Below are positions 27,529 through 36,223 of a DNA stretch of 64,000 nucleotides, piece after piece; position 1 is the first letter of the stretch, and the number at the start of each line of letters is the position of its first letter. A program made the position numbers and the translations under genes. The notes below the pieces were generated by a model. The model saw only the letters and a list, made by a program, of their open reading frames with translations, ran no database searches and was not told the origin of the DNA. Origin of the DNA: an uncultured Schlesneria sp. (lineage in GTDB: Bacteria > Planctomycetota > Planctomycetia > Planctomycetales > Planctomycetaceae); assembly GCA_903904835.1 (NCBI GenBank), contig CAIVEI010000150.1, positions 32,517-96,516 on the forward strand. Reading direction: 5' to 3'.

Positions 27529-28026
27529 TCATTTCTCCTGTGCGTCGTCAAACACGCTGGATTGTTTCAGCAGATTCAAAAATTCGATCTCGCGAACGTC
27601 CTGGTATTGATCCAGATTTTCGATGACGGGCAGGTCTTTCAACAATTCGTCGTCCGGGTTGGGAACCCAGTTACGAGCGATTTGAAATCCGAGCCAGCCG
27701 CTGAATCCCAGGCACAACAACCAACCACAGATCACCGCAGCTCGTCTTAAATAGGGATACCACCATTGATCTTCGAGGATAAACGGAGCTTCCATGACCT
27801 TGAGATTGGTCATGGTTTTGCTGGCAAAATCGTCCGACGCCTTGGCTGACGGAAGCACATCCAGCATTTCCCATGTTCGCGCCAGAGCTTCCACCTCATG
27901 ACGAGCCACCTCACTGCGAGCGATAATGTGATCGATCTGCTGGACTTCTTCGTCGGGAAGTTCTCCGTCGAGATAAGCCACCAAATCTTCACGCTGATCG
28001 GCGTTAAGGCGGACAGTTTTTTCCAT
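27529..28026 (-). CDS. Anti-sigma factor, membrane-anchored
   Basis: 165-residue protein with an N-terminal cytoplasmic domain of the anti-sigma type (REDLVAYLDGELPDEEVQQI, the 'L-x-A-Y-L-D-G-E-L' start of zinc-finger-like anti-sigma domains; the HxxxCxxC zinc residues are missing, so it is a zinc-free variant), one transmembrane helix (about 90-112, AAVICGWLLCLGFSGWLGF) and a short periplasmic tail. ATG 28026 follows AAGAGA. It lies between the ECF sigma factor gene and the third operon gene; it most likely binds and silences that sigma factor. Confidence 0.8.
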   Translation of the reverse strand: MEKTVRLNADQREDLVAYLDGELPDEEVQQIDHIIARSEVARHEVEALARTWEMLDVLPSAKASDDFASKTMTNLKVMEAPFILEDQWWYPYLRRAAVICGWLLCLGFSGWLGFQIARNWVPNPDDELLKDLPVIENLDQYQDVREIEFLNLLKQSSVFDDAQEK

Positions 28027-28068
28027 GATGTCTCTTGAAATGCGGCGCAAAGCAGAAATTCGACTCTG

Positions 28069-28734
28069 TTATTTTCCCATTTGCATATACGGTTCAAGCG
28101 CGGTTCGTAGCGTATCTCGCGCACGTGATAGGATTGATTTTACGGCGGGTACGGTCATCTCCATCGTTTCCGCAATCTCGGAGTAACTCATTCCTTCAAA
28201 CTTGTGCAGCAGCACGGTCAACCTCTGCCGTTCATTCAACTGTTCGAGGGCCTTTTGGACGACGAGTTGCAATTCATGCTTGTCGATTTGACGAGTCGGC
28301 ATCAATGCAGATTTGTCGGCTAGCACCTGGCTTTCCGGACGAACCCCTGACATTGACGTCGTTTCGCCGACAGGAAGCGGAACTTCCTTTCGCCGAGCTT
28401 TATTTCGATGCGAATTGATCGCAAGATTATTGGCAATCCGAAAGAGCCACGTTGAAAAACGAGCTGTTGGCTGATATCCATTGCGAGCCCGATAGATCCG
28501 CATGAAAACATCTTGCGCCAAATCTTCTGCCGCTTCCTGATTTTGTGTCATGTGGAAGAAAATTGTTGCGAGCCGGTCCTGGTATGTCTTGACCAGTTTT
28601 GTAAATGCGTCGTCGTCGCCTTGCTTAACGCGCAGCATCAGTTGTACTTCAGGATCGTGAAGAAATCCTGATTCATCGACATTTGCTGGTGGGGTCGTCG
28701 TCAGGGCCACAGTTTCAAGTCTCACGGCGTTCAC
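28069..28734 (-). CDS. ECF-type RNA polymerase sigma factor
   Basis: 221-residue sigma-70 family protein with region 2 (AFTKLVKTYQDRLATIFFHM, then AAEDLAQDVFMRIYRA and FSTWLFRIANNLAINSHR) and region 4 (ALEQLNERQRLTVLLHKFEG, then MSYSEIAETMEMTVPAVKSI as the DNA-binding helix-turn-helix). An N-terminal extension of about 30 residues precedes region 2. The first in-frame start is GTG 28734; GTG 28725 is also possible. It heads an operon with its anti-sigma and a third gene; ECF operons are commonly autoregulated. Confidence 0.92.
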   Translation of the reverse strand: MNAVRLETVALTTTPPANVDESGFLHDPEVQLMLRVKQGDDDAFTKLVKTYQDRLATIFFHMTQNQEAAEDLAQDVFMRIYRARNGYQPTARFSTWLFRIANNLAINSHRNKARRKEVPLPVGETTSMSGVRPESQVLADKSALMPTRQIDKHELQLVVQKALEQLNERQRLTVLLHKFEGMSYSEIAETMEMTVPAVKSILSRARDTLRTALEPYMQMGK

Positions 28735-28970
28735 ATCTGCGAATTTGCCGATTTGTAAAAGGTTAAACGCGGCGACTTAAAAAAAGTTCCGCTCGCCGAA
28801 TGCGAAAAAATCCGTTTCATCCATGATCATGTCGACTGAAGGCTTCCGAGGGAAGGGATCGGGATTGAAAACTGATCAATTACCCTGTTCCATAATCACG
28901 ACGTTTCCTAATCTATGGATTCTCATCGGAACTGAACTTTGGATGACACCTTTTTTAGTCGTTTGGATGC

Positions 28971-30251
28971 ATGATGCTCGACTTGCAATTTGTTTGTGAC
29001 AATTTGGATGCCGTTCGTGCGAACTGCCAGCACAGGCATGTCGCTGCCGAACTCGATCGATTGCTCGAACTGCGTGAACTTCGCAGTCAACTGATTACCG
29101 CTATTGATAAAGACAGGCAACGCCAGAACGAAATTGCCCAGATAATCCCAAAGGAAAAATCACCAGATACCAAGAAGGCTTTGGTCGAAGAAGGAAAAGC
29201 GCTGAAACTCGCGGCGCCCGGAGTCGAATCGAAGCTGAAAGAGATCGAATTGGATCTCCGGGCGATTCTGATGTCGATCCCCAATATGACCCATCCGGAA
29301 ACGCCACTTGGCGAAGAAGCCGATTCGAAAACGGTGCGGACATGGGGAACGCCTCGGAAGTTTGATTTTCAACCTCTTGATCACGTCGCCCTCTCTGAAA
29401 AACATGGTTTGCTAGACCTGGAAGCGGGAGCCCGCGTCGCCGGTCACGGATTCTATTTTCTCAAGAACGAAGCGGTCCTTCTCGAATTGGCCCTCACACA
29501 GTTCGCTGTGCAAAAGCTGGTGAAACACGGTTTTACGCTGCACACAACGCCAGACATGGCGAAGATCGAAGTTCTTGAGGGGACTGGATACCAGCCTCGA
29601 GGTAATGAAACCCAGATCTATTCGATTGCCGGCACCGATTTGTGCCTGGTCGCAACGGCAGAAATTCCGTTGGGTGGGATCTATAAAGATCAGATTCTTG
29701 AGTCGAGCCAGCTTCCGATCAAGTTTGCCGGGATTTCACACTGTTTCCGGACTGAGGCGGGTGCTCACGGAAAAGCAACTCGCGGCATTTATCGGGTTCA
29801 CCAATTCACGAAGATCGAAATGTTCGGCTTTACGGCACCCGACGTTAACTCATCCAACGCACTTCACGCCGAAATCGTGGCGATCGAAGAAGAGATCTTT
29901 CAAGAGCTCGGTATTCCCTATCGAGTTCTCGATATTGCATCGGGCGACCTTGGAGGTCCCGCCTATCGGAAATTCGACCTCGAAGCATGGATGCCAGGCC
30001 GAGGTGAAGCGGGGGAATGGGGCGAGGTCACATCCGCCTCAAACTGCACCGACTTCCAAGCCCGACGTTTGGGGGTTCGATGCAAGTCGCCTGACTGGAA
30101 GGGAACCAGGTACGTCCATACGCTCAACGGAACCGCAATCGCCGTCACTCGGGCAATCATTGCAATCCTGGAAAATTACCAGCAGGCAGACGGAAGCATT
30201 ATCGTTCCTGAAGTATTGCGACCTTGGGTTGGCAAAGACAGGATCGGCTGA
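28971..30251 (+). CDS. serS: Seryl-tRNA synthetase
   Basis: 426-residue class II aminoacyl-tRNA synthetase that charges tRNA-Ser (and tRNA-Sec). An N-terminal long antiparallel coiled coil (about 30-100; RSQLITAIDKDRQRQNEIAQ) grips the tRNA; the catalytic core shows TAEIPLGGIYKDQ, motif 2 FRTEAGAHGKATRGIYRVHQ and motif 3 LNGTAIAVTRAIIAILEN. The tandem ATGATG start gives 28971 or 28974. It is divergent from the ECF sigma operon. Nothing unusual. Confidence 0.97.
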   Translation: MMLDLQFVCDNLDAVRANCQHRHVAAELDRLLELRELRSQLITAIDKDRQRQNEIAQIIPKEKSPDTKKALVEEGKALKLAAPGVESKLKEIELDLRAILMSIPNMTHPETPLGEEADSKTVRTWGTPRKFDFQPLDHVALSEKHGLLDLEAGARVAGHGFYFLKNEAVLLELALTQFAVQKLVKHGFTLHTTPDMAKIEVLEGTGYQPRGNETQIYSIAGTDLCLVATAEIPLGGIYKDQILESSQLPIKFAGISHCFRTEAGAHGKATRGIYRVHQFTKIEMFGFTAPDVNSSNALHAEIVAIEEEIFQELGIPYRVLDIASGDLGGPAYRKFDLEAWMPGRGEAGEWGEVTSASNCTDFQARRLGVRCKSPDWKGTRYVHTLNGTAIAVTRAIIAILENYQQADGSIIVPEVLRPWVGKDRIG

Positions 30252-30286
30252 AAAAACAATGCTTGCCTGAATTCAGGCAAGCATTG
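30251..30286 (-). terminator. Rho-independent terminator of the EF-hand gene
   Basis: A 30-base perfect palindrome (30257-30286, half-site CAATGCTTGCCTGAA) is followed on the minus strand by TTTTTT (30256-30251). It lies between serS and the convergent EF-hand gene, 25 bases after the latter's stop, and may also end serS transcription. Confidence 0.85.
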
Positions 30287-30311
30287 GATCGTTTGGCCCG
30301 CAGATGATGAT

Positions 30312-32147
30312 TCAGCTCACGACGTTCGAGGCAGCAATTGCATCGGCGGGAGCTTCCGTTTCCTGGTTGAATGCCTGTGGTGAATTGCCTGTCGGCTTCA
30401 CCTCGGGCTTCTTTTCTTCTGGAGTAGAGTCTTTGGGGGTTTCTACAGGTTTCGCTTCTCCCCCTGCTTCCGGTCGCCGGGGATGAGACGTCTTTAAGTA
30501 TGTATCGAGTTCTTCTTTAGAAACCTTCCCGTCGGCATTCGTGTCGGCATTGGAAATCCAATTCCAAAGTCCTGGCGGAACGGAGTCCTTGGTTAGGAAT
30601 CCTTTGTGGTCTCGATCAAACCGATCCATCATCAGCTCCCCGCTCGGGCCATGAAGCCCTGGTCGACCGGGACCACCAAATTGGGGTCCATGCCCCTCTG
30701 GACCGAACCCACCCGGAAATCCGCCGGGACCAAACCCACCAGGACCAGGTCCAAAACCGGGACCACCCATCGGCCATGGTCGGCCGGGACCCATACCATG
30801 TGGCGGAGCATTGGGATGCCCTGCGGGACCAGCATGTGGTCCCCCTGCGTCATGAGCACCAGGCCCCGCAGGATTCTGGTGGGGATTGGCTGGAGACGAG
30901 CCGCCAGACATGACCATTCTCGCAAGCTCTTCACGAGTCACCGAGCCATCACCATTGATGTCAATTTTGGCAAACAATTGCATGACTTCATCCTTGGTGA
31001 TCTTTCCATCGGAATTCTGATCAAGGTGCCCAACTGGTGAGCCATGAGGTGAAACCCGGCCGCCACCCCATGCCTGCCCGGACCCTCTGCCCTGACGAGC
31101 GAATTGAGGACCGCCGTGATGCCATTGAGGCCCCCCAGGCCCACCCGGACGACGACCGGCGAATTGGTGTCCGCCAAAACCGGGATGCTGACTGCCGGGG
31201 CCAAAACCACCATGAGCAGCAATCGGAGGTCTCCCAAATCCAGGGCCGAAATGCGGTGGACGAGGGCCGCCAAATCCACCGGGACGGTGACCCGCAAATT
31301 CGTGTCCGCCAAAACCGGGATGCTGACTGCCGGGGCCAAAACCACCATAGGCAGCAAACGGAGGTCTCCCAAATCCAGGGCCGAAATGCGGCGGACGAGG
31401 GCCGCCAAACCCACCGGGACGGTGACCCGCAAATTCGTGTCCGCCAAAACCGGGATGCTGACTGCCGGGGCCAAAACCACCATGAGCAGCAAACGGAGGT
31501 CTCCCAAATCCAGGGGCGAAATGCGGCGGACGAGGGCCGCCAAACCCACCGGGCCGATGTTCGGCGAATCGTTCACCGCGACGCCCTGGTCGTCGATGAA
31601 ATTCTGGACGCCCGTTCGGTTCCCTTTCGGCAAATTCACGACGTCCGCGTGGCGCACGCTCCTCGAATTCCCGCCGGCCGCGAGGACGTCCCGTTCCAGG
31701 TCGTCGTTCCTCTGGCCCACGTGGCCCATCACCACGTCGTTCTTCCGCACGCGGGCTGCGTTCTGCGGTATCACGTCCGCGACGAGGACCGCCGAATTCC
31801 GGGCGTCCGCCTTCCTCGCCTCGTCGACCCCGTTCACGGTCATCACGAGCGGCCATTTCCCATCGCTCTTCTTGTCGCTGATTCTGATCATCGCCAAATG
31901 ATCGAGGTGGCATGCGGCGCTCGCTACGTTCCACCATGTCGCGACGGTCACCCCGTTCATCGTCTCGATCAAAATCGTCGTCACGTTCACGTCGATTCGA
32001 TCTTGTCAAACTTCGGAGTTCTTCCAGGTTTTCCCGACGGTCTGGTCGACTGTCATCCGTTCCACGACTTCCCGCAGCCTGGACCGCAATTGCGAGTCCA
32101 ACCCCGCAAGCAAGTCCGCACGCCAGTGTGAGCAACTTCATTGGCAT
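30312..32147 (-). CDS. Secreted EF-hand protein with 45-residue Gly/Pro-rich tandem repeats
   Basis: 611-residue exported protein. ATG 32147 has AAGGA upstream and starts the signal peptide (PMKLLTLACGLACGVGLAIA, ending QAA). After a highly charged Arg/Asp/Glu region (about 30-190) come three 45-residue repeats (about 194-328), unit FAGHRPGGFGGPRPPHFGPG plus 25 more. Two EF-hand loops follow, DQNSDGKITKDE and DINGDGSVTREE, then a Gly/Pro/His-rich stretch, a degenerate loop DRDHKGFLTKDS and a fourth loop DTNADGKVSKEE. It should bind calcium outside the cytoplasm; other planctomycete EF-hand proteins are secreted, but no function is known. A Pro/Glu-rich tail ends the protein. Confidence 0.8.
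   Translation of the reverse strand: MPMKLLTLACGLACGVGLAIAVQAAGSRGTDDSRPDRRENLEELRSLTRSNRRERDDDFDRDDERGDRRDMVERSERRMPPRSFGDDQNQRQEERWEMAARDDRERGRRGEEGGRPEFGGPRRGRDTAERSPRAEERRGDGPRGPEERRPGTGRPRGRREFEERAPRGRREFAEREPNGRPEFHRRPGRRGERFAEHRPGGFGGPRPPHFAPGFGRPPFAAHGGFGPGSQHPGFGGHEFAGHRPGGFGGPRPPHFGPGFGRPPFAAYGGFGPGSQHPGFGGHEFAGHRPGGFGGPRPPHFGPGFGRPPIAAHGGFGPGSQHPGFGGHQFAGRRPGGPGGPQWHHGGPQFARQGRGSGQAWGGGRVSPHGSPVGHLDQNSDGKITKDEVMQLFAKIDINGDGSVTREELARMVMSGGSSPANPHQNPAGPGAHDAGGPHAGPAGHPNAPPHGMGPGRPWPMGGPGFGPGPGGFGPGGFPGGFGPEGHGPQFGGPGRPGLHGPSGELMMDRFDRDHKGFLTKDSVPPGLWNWISNADTNADGKVSKEELDTYLKTSHPRRPEAGGEAKPVETPKDSTPEEKKPEVKPTGNSPQAFNQETEAPADAIAASNVVS
31164..31568 (-). repeat. Three tandem 135-bp repeats within the EF-hand gene
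   Basis: Three head-to-tail units (boundaries near 31433 and 31298), nearly identical at DNA level, as shown by recurrence of CCAAAACCGGGATGCTGACT every 135 bases. Recent expansion or gene conversion is implied. Confidence 0.9.
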
Positions 32148-32303
32148 TGAATGTTTCCTTAACAGCATGATTCATTGAGCAATTCGAGAATCCACAGCGG
32201 ATTGCACCCGTTTGATTCAAAATAGCAATTGAATCTTAATTGACAGTTAACTGCCTTTGATTTCAGGTCGAATCAAGGAAACTCGTGCAAAGCCTCGAGT
32301 GTA

Positions 32304-33221
32304 CTACACGTCGACTGGAACCGTCCGAATGAAGACAAATTCGTTGCAACCATGCCCGGCCGAGGTTGAAAAGTCCTGAAGCGTAAAACCTCGATCTCGC
32401 ATGAATCGAAATACGGCTTCTGGTTTTGCGACCTCAAAAGGCCAACCCCCGACCCAATCAACAAGGTCGTACCAGCCGTTCATCCCCCGAGACTTAGTCT
32501 CGCTTGCCCAATTAAAGAAGGGAACAAGCGGATTCTTCAACGTGATAAGACGAAGACAAGATGCCATCACCGTCACGATCAGGCGTTTGAAAAATGCGAC
32601 GGCTCCCACGCCGCCAACGTAGATCGGGCGAATTATTTCAGGCAGTTTTTGATAGATCCGTTTGACTCCTTCCCAGATCTTGGAGACATAGGCTTCATCG
32701 TTATAGATCGCCAGAACAATCCTTCCCCCCGGCTTAACAACAGGCAGCAAGTTCTCAAGGCAGTTCCACATATCCCCGGTGTGATGGACGACGCCCCAAC
32801 AATAAACCACATCAAAGTGACCCAGCGAGATCAGAAATTTGCGGTCTGCCAACGACCCTTCGAGGACATTCCATGCCGTTGAGTCAGGGCAGTATCGTTC
32901 CTTCAGCAGGCGAGTACACGCGACAGAATTCTGATCAAGATCAAACGATGTCACGTCAGCGCCAAGCTGACGGGCCGCTAAACTAAACAGACCGCTTCCA
33001 CTTCCGGCATCCAGAAATCGTAGATGCTTGAAGTCATCGACTTGAATCAGAGCTTGAAGAGACTGCTTTGCGACATCAATTCGCTTGTCGTCAAGCGTCG
33101 AAAGAAATCGAGCCCAATTTTCTCCAAATTCAAAACGATCCTTGTTTGACATTGCGAAAACTTTTTCGTCGATTATGTTTTTGATGGAGCCCTCGAAATG
33201 AGGTCGTCTCGGCTTGATCAT
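32304..33221 (-). CDS. SAM-dependent methyltransferase
   Basis: 305-residue class I methyltransferase. Motif I is FLDAGSGSGLFSLAARQLGA, the acidic post-I residue is in VTSFDLDQNS, and VVYCWGVVHHTGDMW is the motif IV region of the Methyltransf_11/UbiE type. A C-terminal extension (about 200-305) contains a hydrophobic segment VGGVGAVAFFKRLIVTVMAS, perhaps a membrane contact. A start at MSNKDRFEFGENWA (33152) is equally plausible. It is divergent from the dehydratase gene with only 31 bases between starts at 33221, which places the divergent promoters within coding-size limits and argues for the later start. Probably modifies a glycan or lipid. Confidence 0.85.
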   Translation of the reverse strand: MIKPRRPHFEGSIKNIIDEKVFAMSNKDRFEFGENWARFLSTLDDKRIDVAKQSLQALIQVDDFKHLRFLDAGSGSGLFSLAARQLGADVTSFDLDQNSVACTRLLKERYCPDSTAWNVLEGSLADRKFLISLGHFDVVYCWGVVHHTGDMWNCLENLLPVVKPGGRIVLAIYNDEAYVSKIWEGVKRIYQKLPEIIRPIYVGGVGAVAFFKRLIVTVMASCLRLITLKNPLVPFFNWASETKSRGMNGWYDLVDWVGGWPFEVAKPEAVFRFMRDRGFTLQDFSTSAGHGCNEFVFIRTVPVDV

Positions 33222-33252
33222 CCTCGTCAGTCAAGTTTGAAGTCAAGCGAGG

Positions 33253-34299
33253 ATGCTGGGTACTAAAGTGTCGACGCTCGAGACAATCCCCGATTTTGAG
33301 CCAGGCAAACGAACGGTCGTCGTCCTGGGTGCTAATTCGTTTTCTGGTCAGGACTTTGTTGATCTATTACTTGATCAAGCCGCGTACCGGGTAATCGGTA
33401 TCAGCCGTTCACCTGAACGATCGTCGTTATTCCTGAAATACCTCGAACAGGAAGATCGATCGCAGTTCGCGTATCACCAACTTGACATGAATCACGATCT
33501 CCCCGCGCTGCTAAACCTGTTGGACATGGAACGGCCAGCCTGGATCGTCAATTTTGCGGCTCAAAGCGAAGTCGCCCCGAGTTGGGAACATCCCGAACAT
33601 TGGTTTCAAACCAATTGCGTGGCTCTGTCACAATTGGTCAACCATCTTCGTCGTCAGGATTATTTAGAACGTTTTCTGCATGTCTCGTCTCCCGAGGTCT
33701 ACGGCACCTGTGTCGGAAGGGTCACCGAACATTCCCCGATGAATCCCAGTACGCCGTATGCGGCATCGAAAGCGGCGGCCGATTTTTTGCTGTCTGCTTA
33801 TCGCAAGCATTACCGTTTTCCGTTGCTGACAGTTCGCGCGACGAACGTCTATGGGGCAAGGCAGCAATTGTTCAAAATCATCCCTCGTACAACAATTTAT
33901 TTGCAAATGGGGCGAAAGATCGAATTGCATGGAGGTGGCCGAGCAGTCAAGTCGTACATTCATATTCGTGACGTGTCACGGGGCGAATTGGCAATTCTGG
34001 AACGAGGTCGAATTGGACAGATCTACCACCTGTCGCCGGATCACGGTATTGCCGTTCGCGATGTCGTCGCCCAACTTTGTACGGAGATGGGCCATTCCTT
34101 CACTGAATCAGTCATCACAGTCGACGAACGCCCCGGCCAGGACGCCGCCTACGTGATCGATTCGACTCTTGCACGATCCGAATTGGGATGGCAACCCGAG
34201 GTCTCGCTTGCCGAGGGTCTGAAGGAGGTCATAAACTGGATTAAGTCCAATCTGACGGAAATTCGTCATTTGCCATTGTCTTACCACCACAAACCTTGA
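33253..34299 (+). CDS. NAD-dependent nucleotide-sugar 4,6-dehydratase/epimerase
   Basis: 348-residue extended SDR of the dTDP-glucose/GDP-mannose 4,6-dehydratase type. Rossmann glycine motif is a variant, VVLGANSFSGQDFV; SSPEVYGTC supplies Ser and Glu-Val-Tyr of the dehydratase class; and YAASKAAADFLL the catalytic Tyr-x3-Lys. RATNVYGARQQLFKIIPR binds the nucleotide. It should make a 4-keto-6-deoxy sugar. It begins a plus-strand run of four glycan genes (33253-36975) with short gaps and a four-base overlap, consistent with an operon for modified-sugar synthesis. Confidence 0.88.
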   Translation: MLGTKVSTLETIPDFEPGKRTVVVLGANSFSGQDFVDLLLDQAAYRVIGISRSPERSSLFLKYLEQEDRSQFAYHQLDMNHDLPALLNLLDMERPAWIVNFAAQSEVAPSWEHPEHWFQTNCVALSQLVNHLRRQDYLERFLHVSSPEVYGTCVGRVTEHSPMNPSTPYAASKAAADFLLSAYRKHYRFPLLTVRATNVYGARQQLFKIIPRTTIYLQMGRKIELHGGGRAVKSYIHIRDVSRGELAILERGRIGQIYHLSPDHGIAVRDVVAQLCTEMGHSFTESVITVDERPGQDAAYVIDSTLARSELGWQPEVSLAEGLKEVINWIKSNLTEIRHLPLSYHHKP

Positions 34300-34327
34300 A
34301 CGCATCCCGTTTTCTACGAAAGCACCA

Positions 34328-34990
34328 ATGGCTTACATGGATTTTCTCTCGTCTGTTCACAAAGCAACCAAGCGAGACTATCGACAGCGTGTGTTAGATC
34401 ACGACAAAGCGGAATGCGCCGAGATCGCATTAAAATTCGGCCGCGAATACTGGGATGGTGAACGGCACATCGGATACGGGGGGTATCGTTACGATGGCCG
34501 TTGGCGACCCGTGGCGGAAGCCATTGCAAAACACTACGACCTGAAACCAGGCTCGACGATTCTGGACGTCGGTTGTGGCAAAGGGTTTCTGCTGTACGAA
34601 TTCACTCAAATCGTCCCCGATGCAAAAATTACCGGGATCGATATCTCACAATACGCAATCGAAAATTCCAAAGAAGAAGTTCGACCCTTTCTGCAGGTTG
34701 GCGACGCAGCAAGCCTCCCGTATGCCGACAAATCTTTCGATCTGGTCGTCAGTCTGAATGCCCTTCACAATCTCTACAACTACGACCTTTGGTCAGCAAT
34801 CAAAGGGATCGAGCGAGTCGGACGTGGCGGCAAGTATATCGTCGTTGAGACGTATCGTAACGAACGAGAAAAGATGAATCTGCTGTACTGGCAACTGACG
34901 TGCCGGGCATTCCATACCCCACGCGAATGGGAATGGCTGTATGAACAAGCCGGGTATACCGGTGATCACGGCTATATTACATTCGAGTAG
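34328..34990 (+). CDS. SAM-dependent methyltransferase (type 11-like)
   Basis: 220-residue class I methyltransferase: ILDVGCGKGFLLYEFTQIVP is motif I, ITGIDISQYAIENSKE motif post-I, PYADKSFDLVVSLNALHNLY motif IV. A conserved tail CRAFHTPREWEWLYEQAGY is typical of sugar- or lipid-modifying enzymes in polysaccharide clusters. It starts 28 bases after the dehydratase and ends 3 bases before the next gene, so is translationally close to both. Confidence 0.87.
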   Translation: MAYMDFLSSVHKATKRDYRQRVLDHDKAECAEIALKFGREYWDGERHIGYGGYRYDGRWRPVAEAIAKHYDLKPGSTILDVGCGKGFLLYEFTQIVPDAKITGIDISQYAIENSKEEVRPFLQVGDAASLPYADKSFDLVVSLNALHNLYNYDLWSAIKGIERVGRGGKYIVVETYRNEREKMNLLYWQLTCRAFHTPREWEWLYEQAGYTGDHGYITFE

Positions 34991-34993
34991 ATT

Positions 34994-36223
34994 ATGCCGA
35001 CGATGCGCAAGGAAAATCCCATCAAGGTTCTGTCACACTGTCGTGTTTGCCGCTCGACGCAAACCCGTTTTGTGACGGATTTTGGGGAGCTGGCCGTAAC
35101 TAATCAGTTTAAGACAAATGCAGAAAAGGCAGCATTTCGGCAGCCGATCTCCTGGCACGAATGCGGCCATTGTGGCGTCGTACAGTTGACTGAGACCCCT
35201 CCATTGGAACAACTACGTCACGAATTCCCGTGGCTGGTTTATCGTGAACCGGAAGGGCATCTCGATGCAACAGCGGCAGACCTCATCCACAATGCCGACC
35301 TGAAACCCCAACACTGCATTGTCGGATTATCACAAGACGACTGGCCACTGCTGAAACGACTTCAAATGTGCTCAGTTCAGTTATTCGATCCCGTCCTGGA
35401 TCTCGACATCACGTGCAGTCGTTACGGCATGGAAACCGTGCAAGCCCAATGGACGGTCGACAGGGCTCGCCGACTTAGGCAAAAATATGGCGCATTCGAC
35501 ATCATGGTTGCGCGCTACGCTCTGGAGCATGCTCATGACGCTGCGGAATTTCTGGCAGCCTGCCAGGAGTTGCTGATACCAGAAGGAATTCTCGTGATCG
35601 AAGTTCCTGATTGTTCGCAAGCATTTCGGGATTTTGATGTCACTGTTGTCTGGGAAGAACACGTACTTTACTTCACTGAGCGGACATTGCTTCAAGGCTT
35701 GTCCGCCGCCGGATTCGAGACACTGCACTTTCGACGAGTCCCTGATCCCCTTGAAGACCGTTTGGTCTGGATCGGACGAACGACTCATTCGACAAAGGCC
35801 CAGGCTCAACCGTCAGCAATTGTACCCACTGACCCTGATGTCAGCCGTTTTGCAGAACAATGGCCAAAACAACGCGAGGCACTCCGTGTATGGGCAGGTA
35901 GCATTTGCAAAGACGGTGGGCGACTTGCTGTATTCGGAGCCGGACATCGCGCCTGCACCCTGATTGATGTCATGGGGCTGGCAGAGTTCCTGGACTGCAT
36001 CATAGATGACTCTGCCGAAAAACAGGCGTTTTGCTTTCCCGCCGGAGCGTTACCGATTCGGGGTTCGGAGGCGTTGCTGGATCGTAAGATTTCCTACTGT
36101 CTGTTTGCCGTAAACCCCGGCGTCGAAGATCGCATCGTGAGCCGCAACGCCGAATATGTTGCCAACGGAGGAACCTTTGTGTCGTGCTACCCCAGTAGTT
36201 CTCGTGCGTTGAGGCTGCGATGA
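34994..36223 (+). CDS. Sugar C-methyltransferase-like protein
   Basis: 409-residue three-part protein of the NDP-hexose C-methyltransferase class (TylC3-like): an N-terminal zinc-binding domain (CRVCRS... and HECGHCGVVQ), a central SAM domain that is reduced (no canonical GxGxG; VARYALEHAHDAAEFLAACQ is motif IV and LLIPEGILVIEVPD follows), and a C-terminal domain with WAGSICKDGGRLAVFGAGHR. Normally motif I follows the zinc domain as 'DIGSNDG'; here the equivalent reads CIVGLSQDDWPLLKRL, so SAM binding may be weakened or lost. The C-terminal ATG of the next gene overlaps its stop by four bases. Confidence 0.8.
   Translation: MPTMRKENPIKVLSHCRVCRSTQTRFVTDFGELAVTNQFKTNAEKAAFRQPISWHECGHCGVVQLTETPPLEQLRHEFPWLVYREPEGHLDATAADLIHNADLKPQHCIVGLSQDDWPLLKRLQMCSVQLFDPVLDLDITCSRYGMETVQAQWTVDRARRLRQKYGAFDIMVARYALEHAHDAAEFLAACQELLIPEGILVIEVPDCSQAFRDFDVTVVWEEHVLYFTERTLLQGLSAAGFETLHFRRVPDPLEDRLVWIGRTTHSTKAQAQPSAIVPTDPDVSRFAEQWPKQREALRVWAGSICKDGGRLAVFGAGHRACTLIDVMGLAEFLDCIIDDSAEKQAFCFPAGALPIRGSEALLDRKISYCLFAVNPGVEDRIVSRNAEYVANGGTFVSCYPSSSRALRLR

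Noticed and set aside
31037..32131. Long plus-strand open frame (364 residues) and a second minus-strand frame (30938-31990) over the EF-hand gene
   Set aside because: Both result from the GC-rich repeated composition; neither has a signal, family match or ribosome site, whereas the third frame has a signal peptide and EF-hands.
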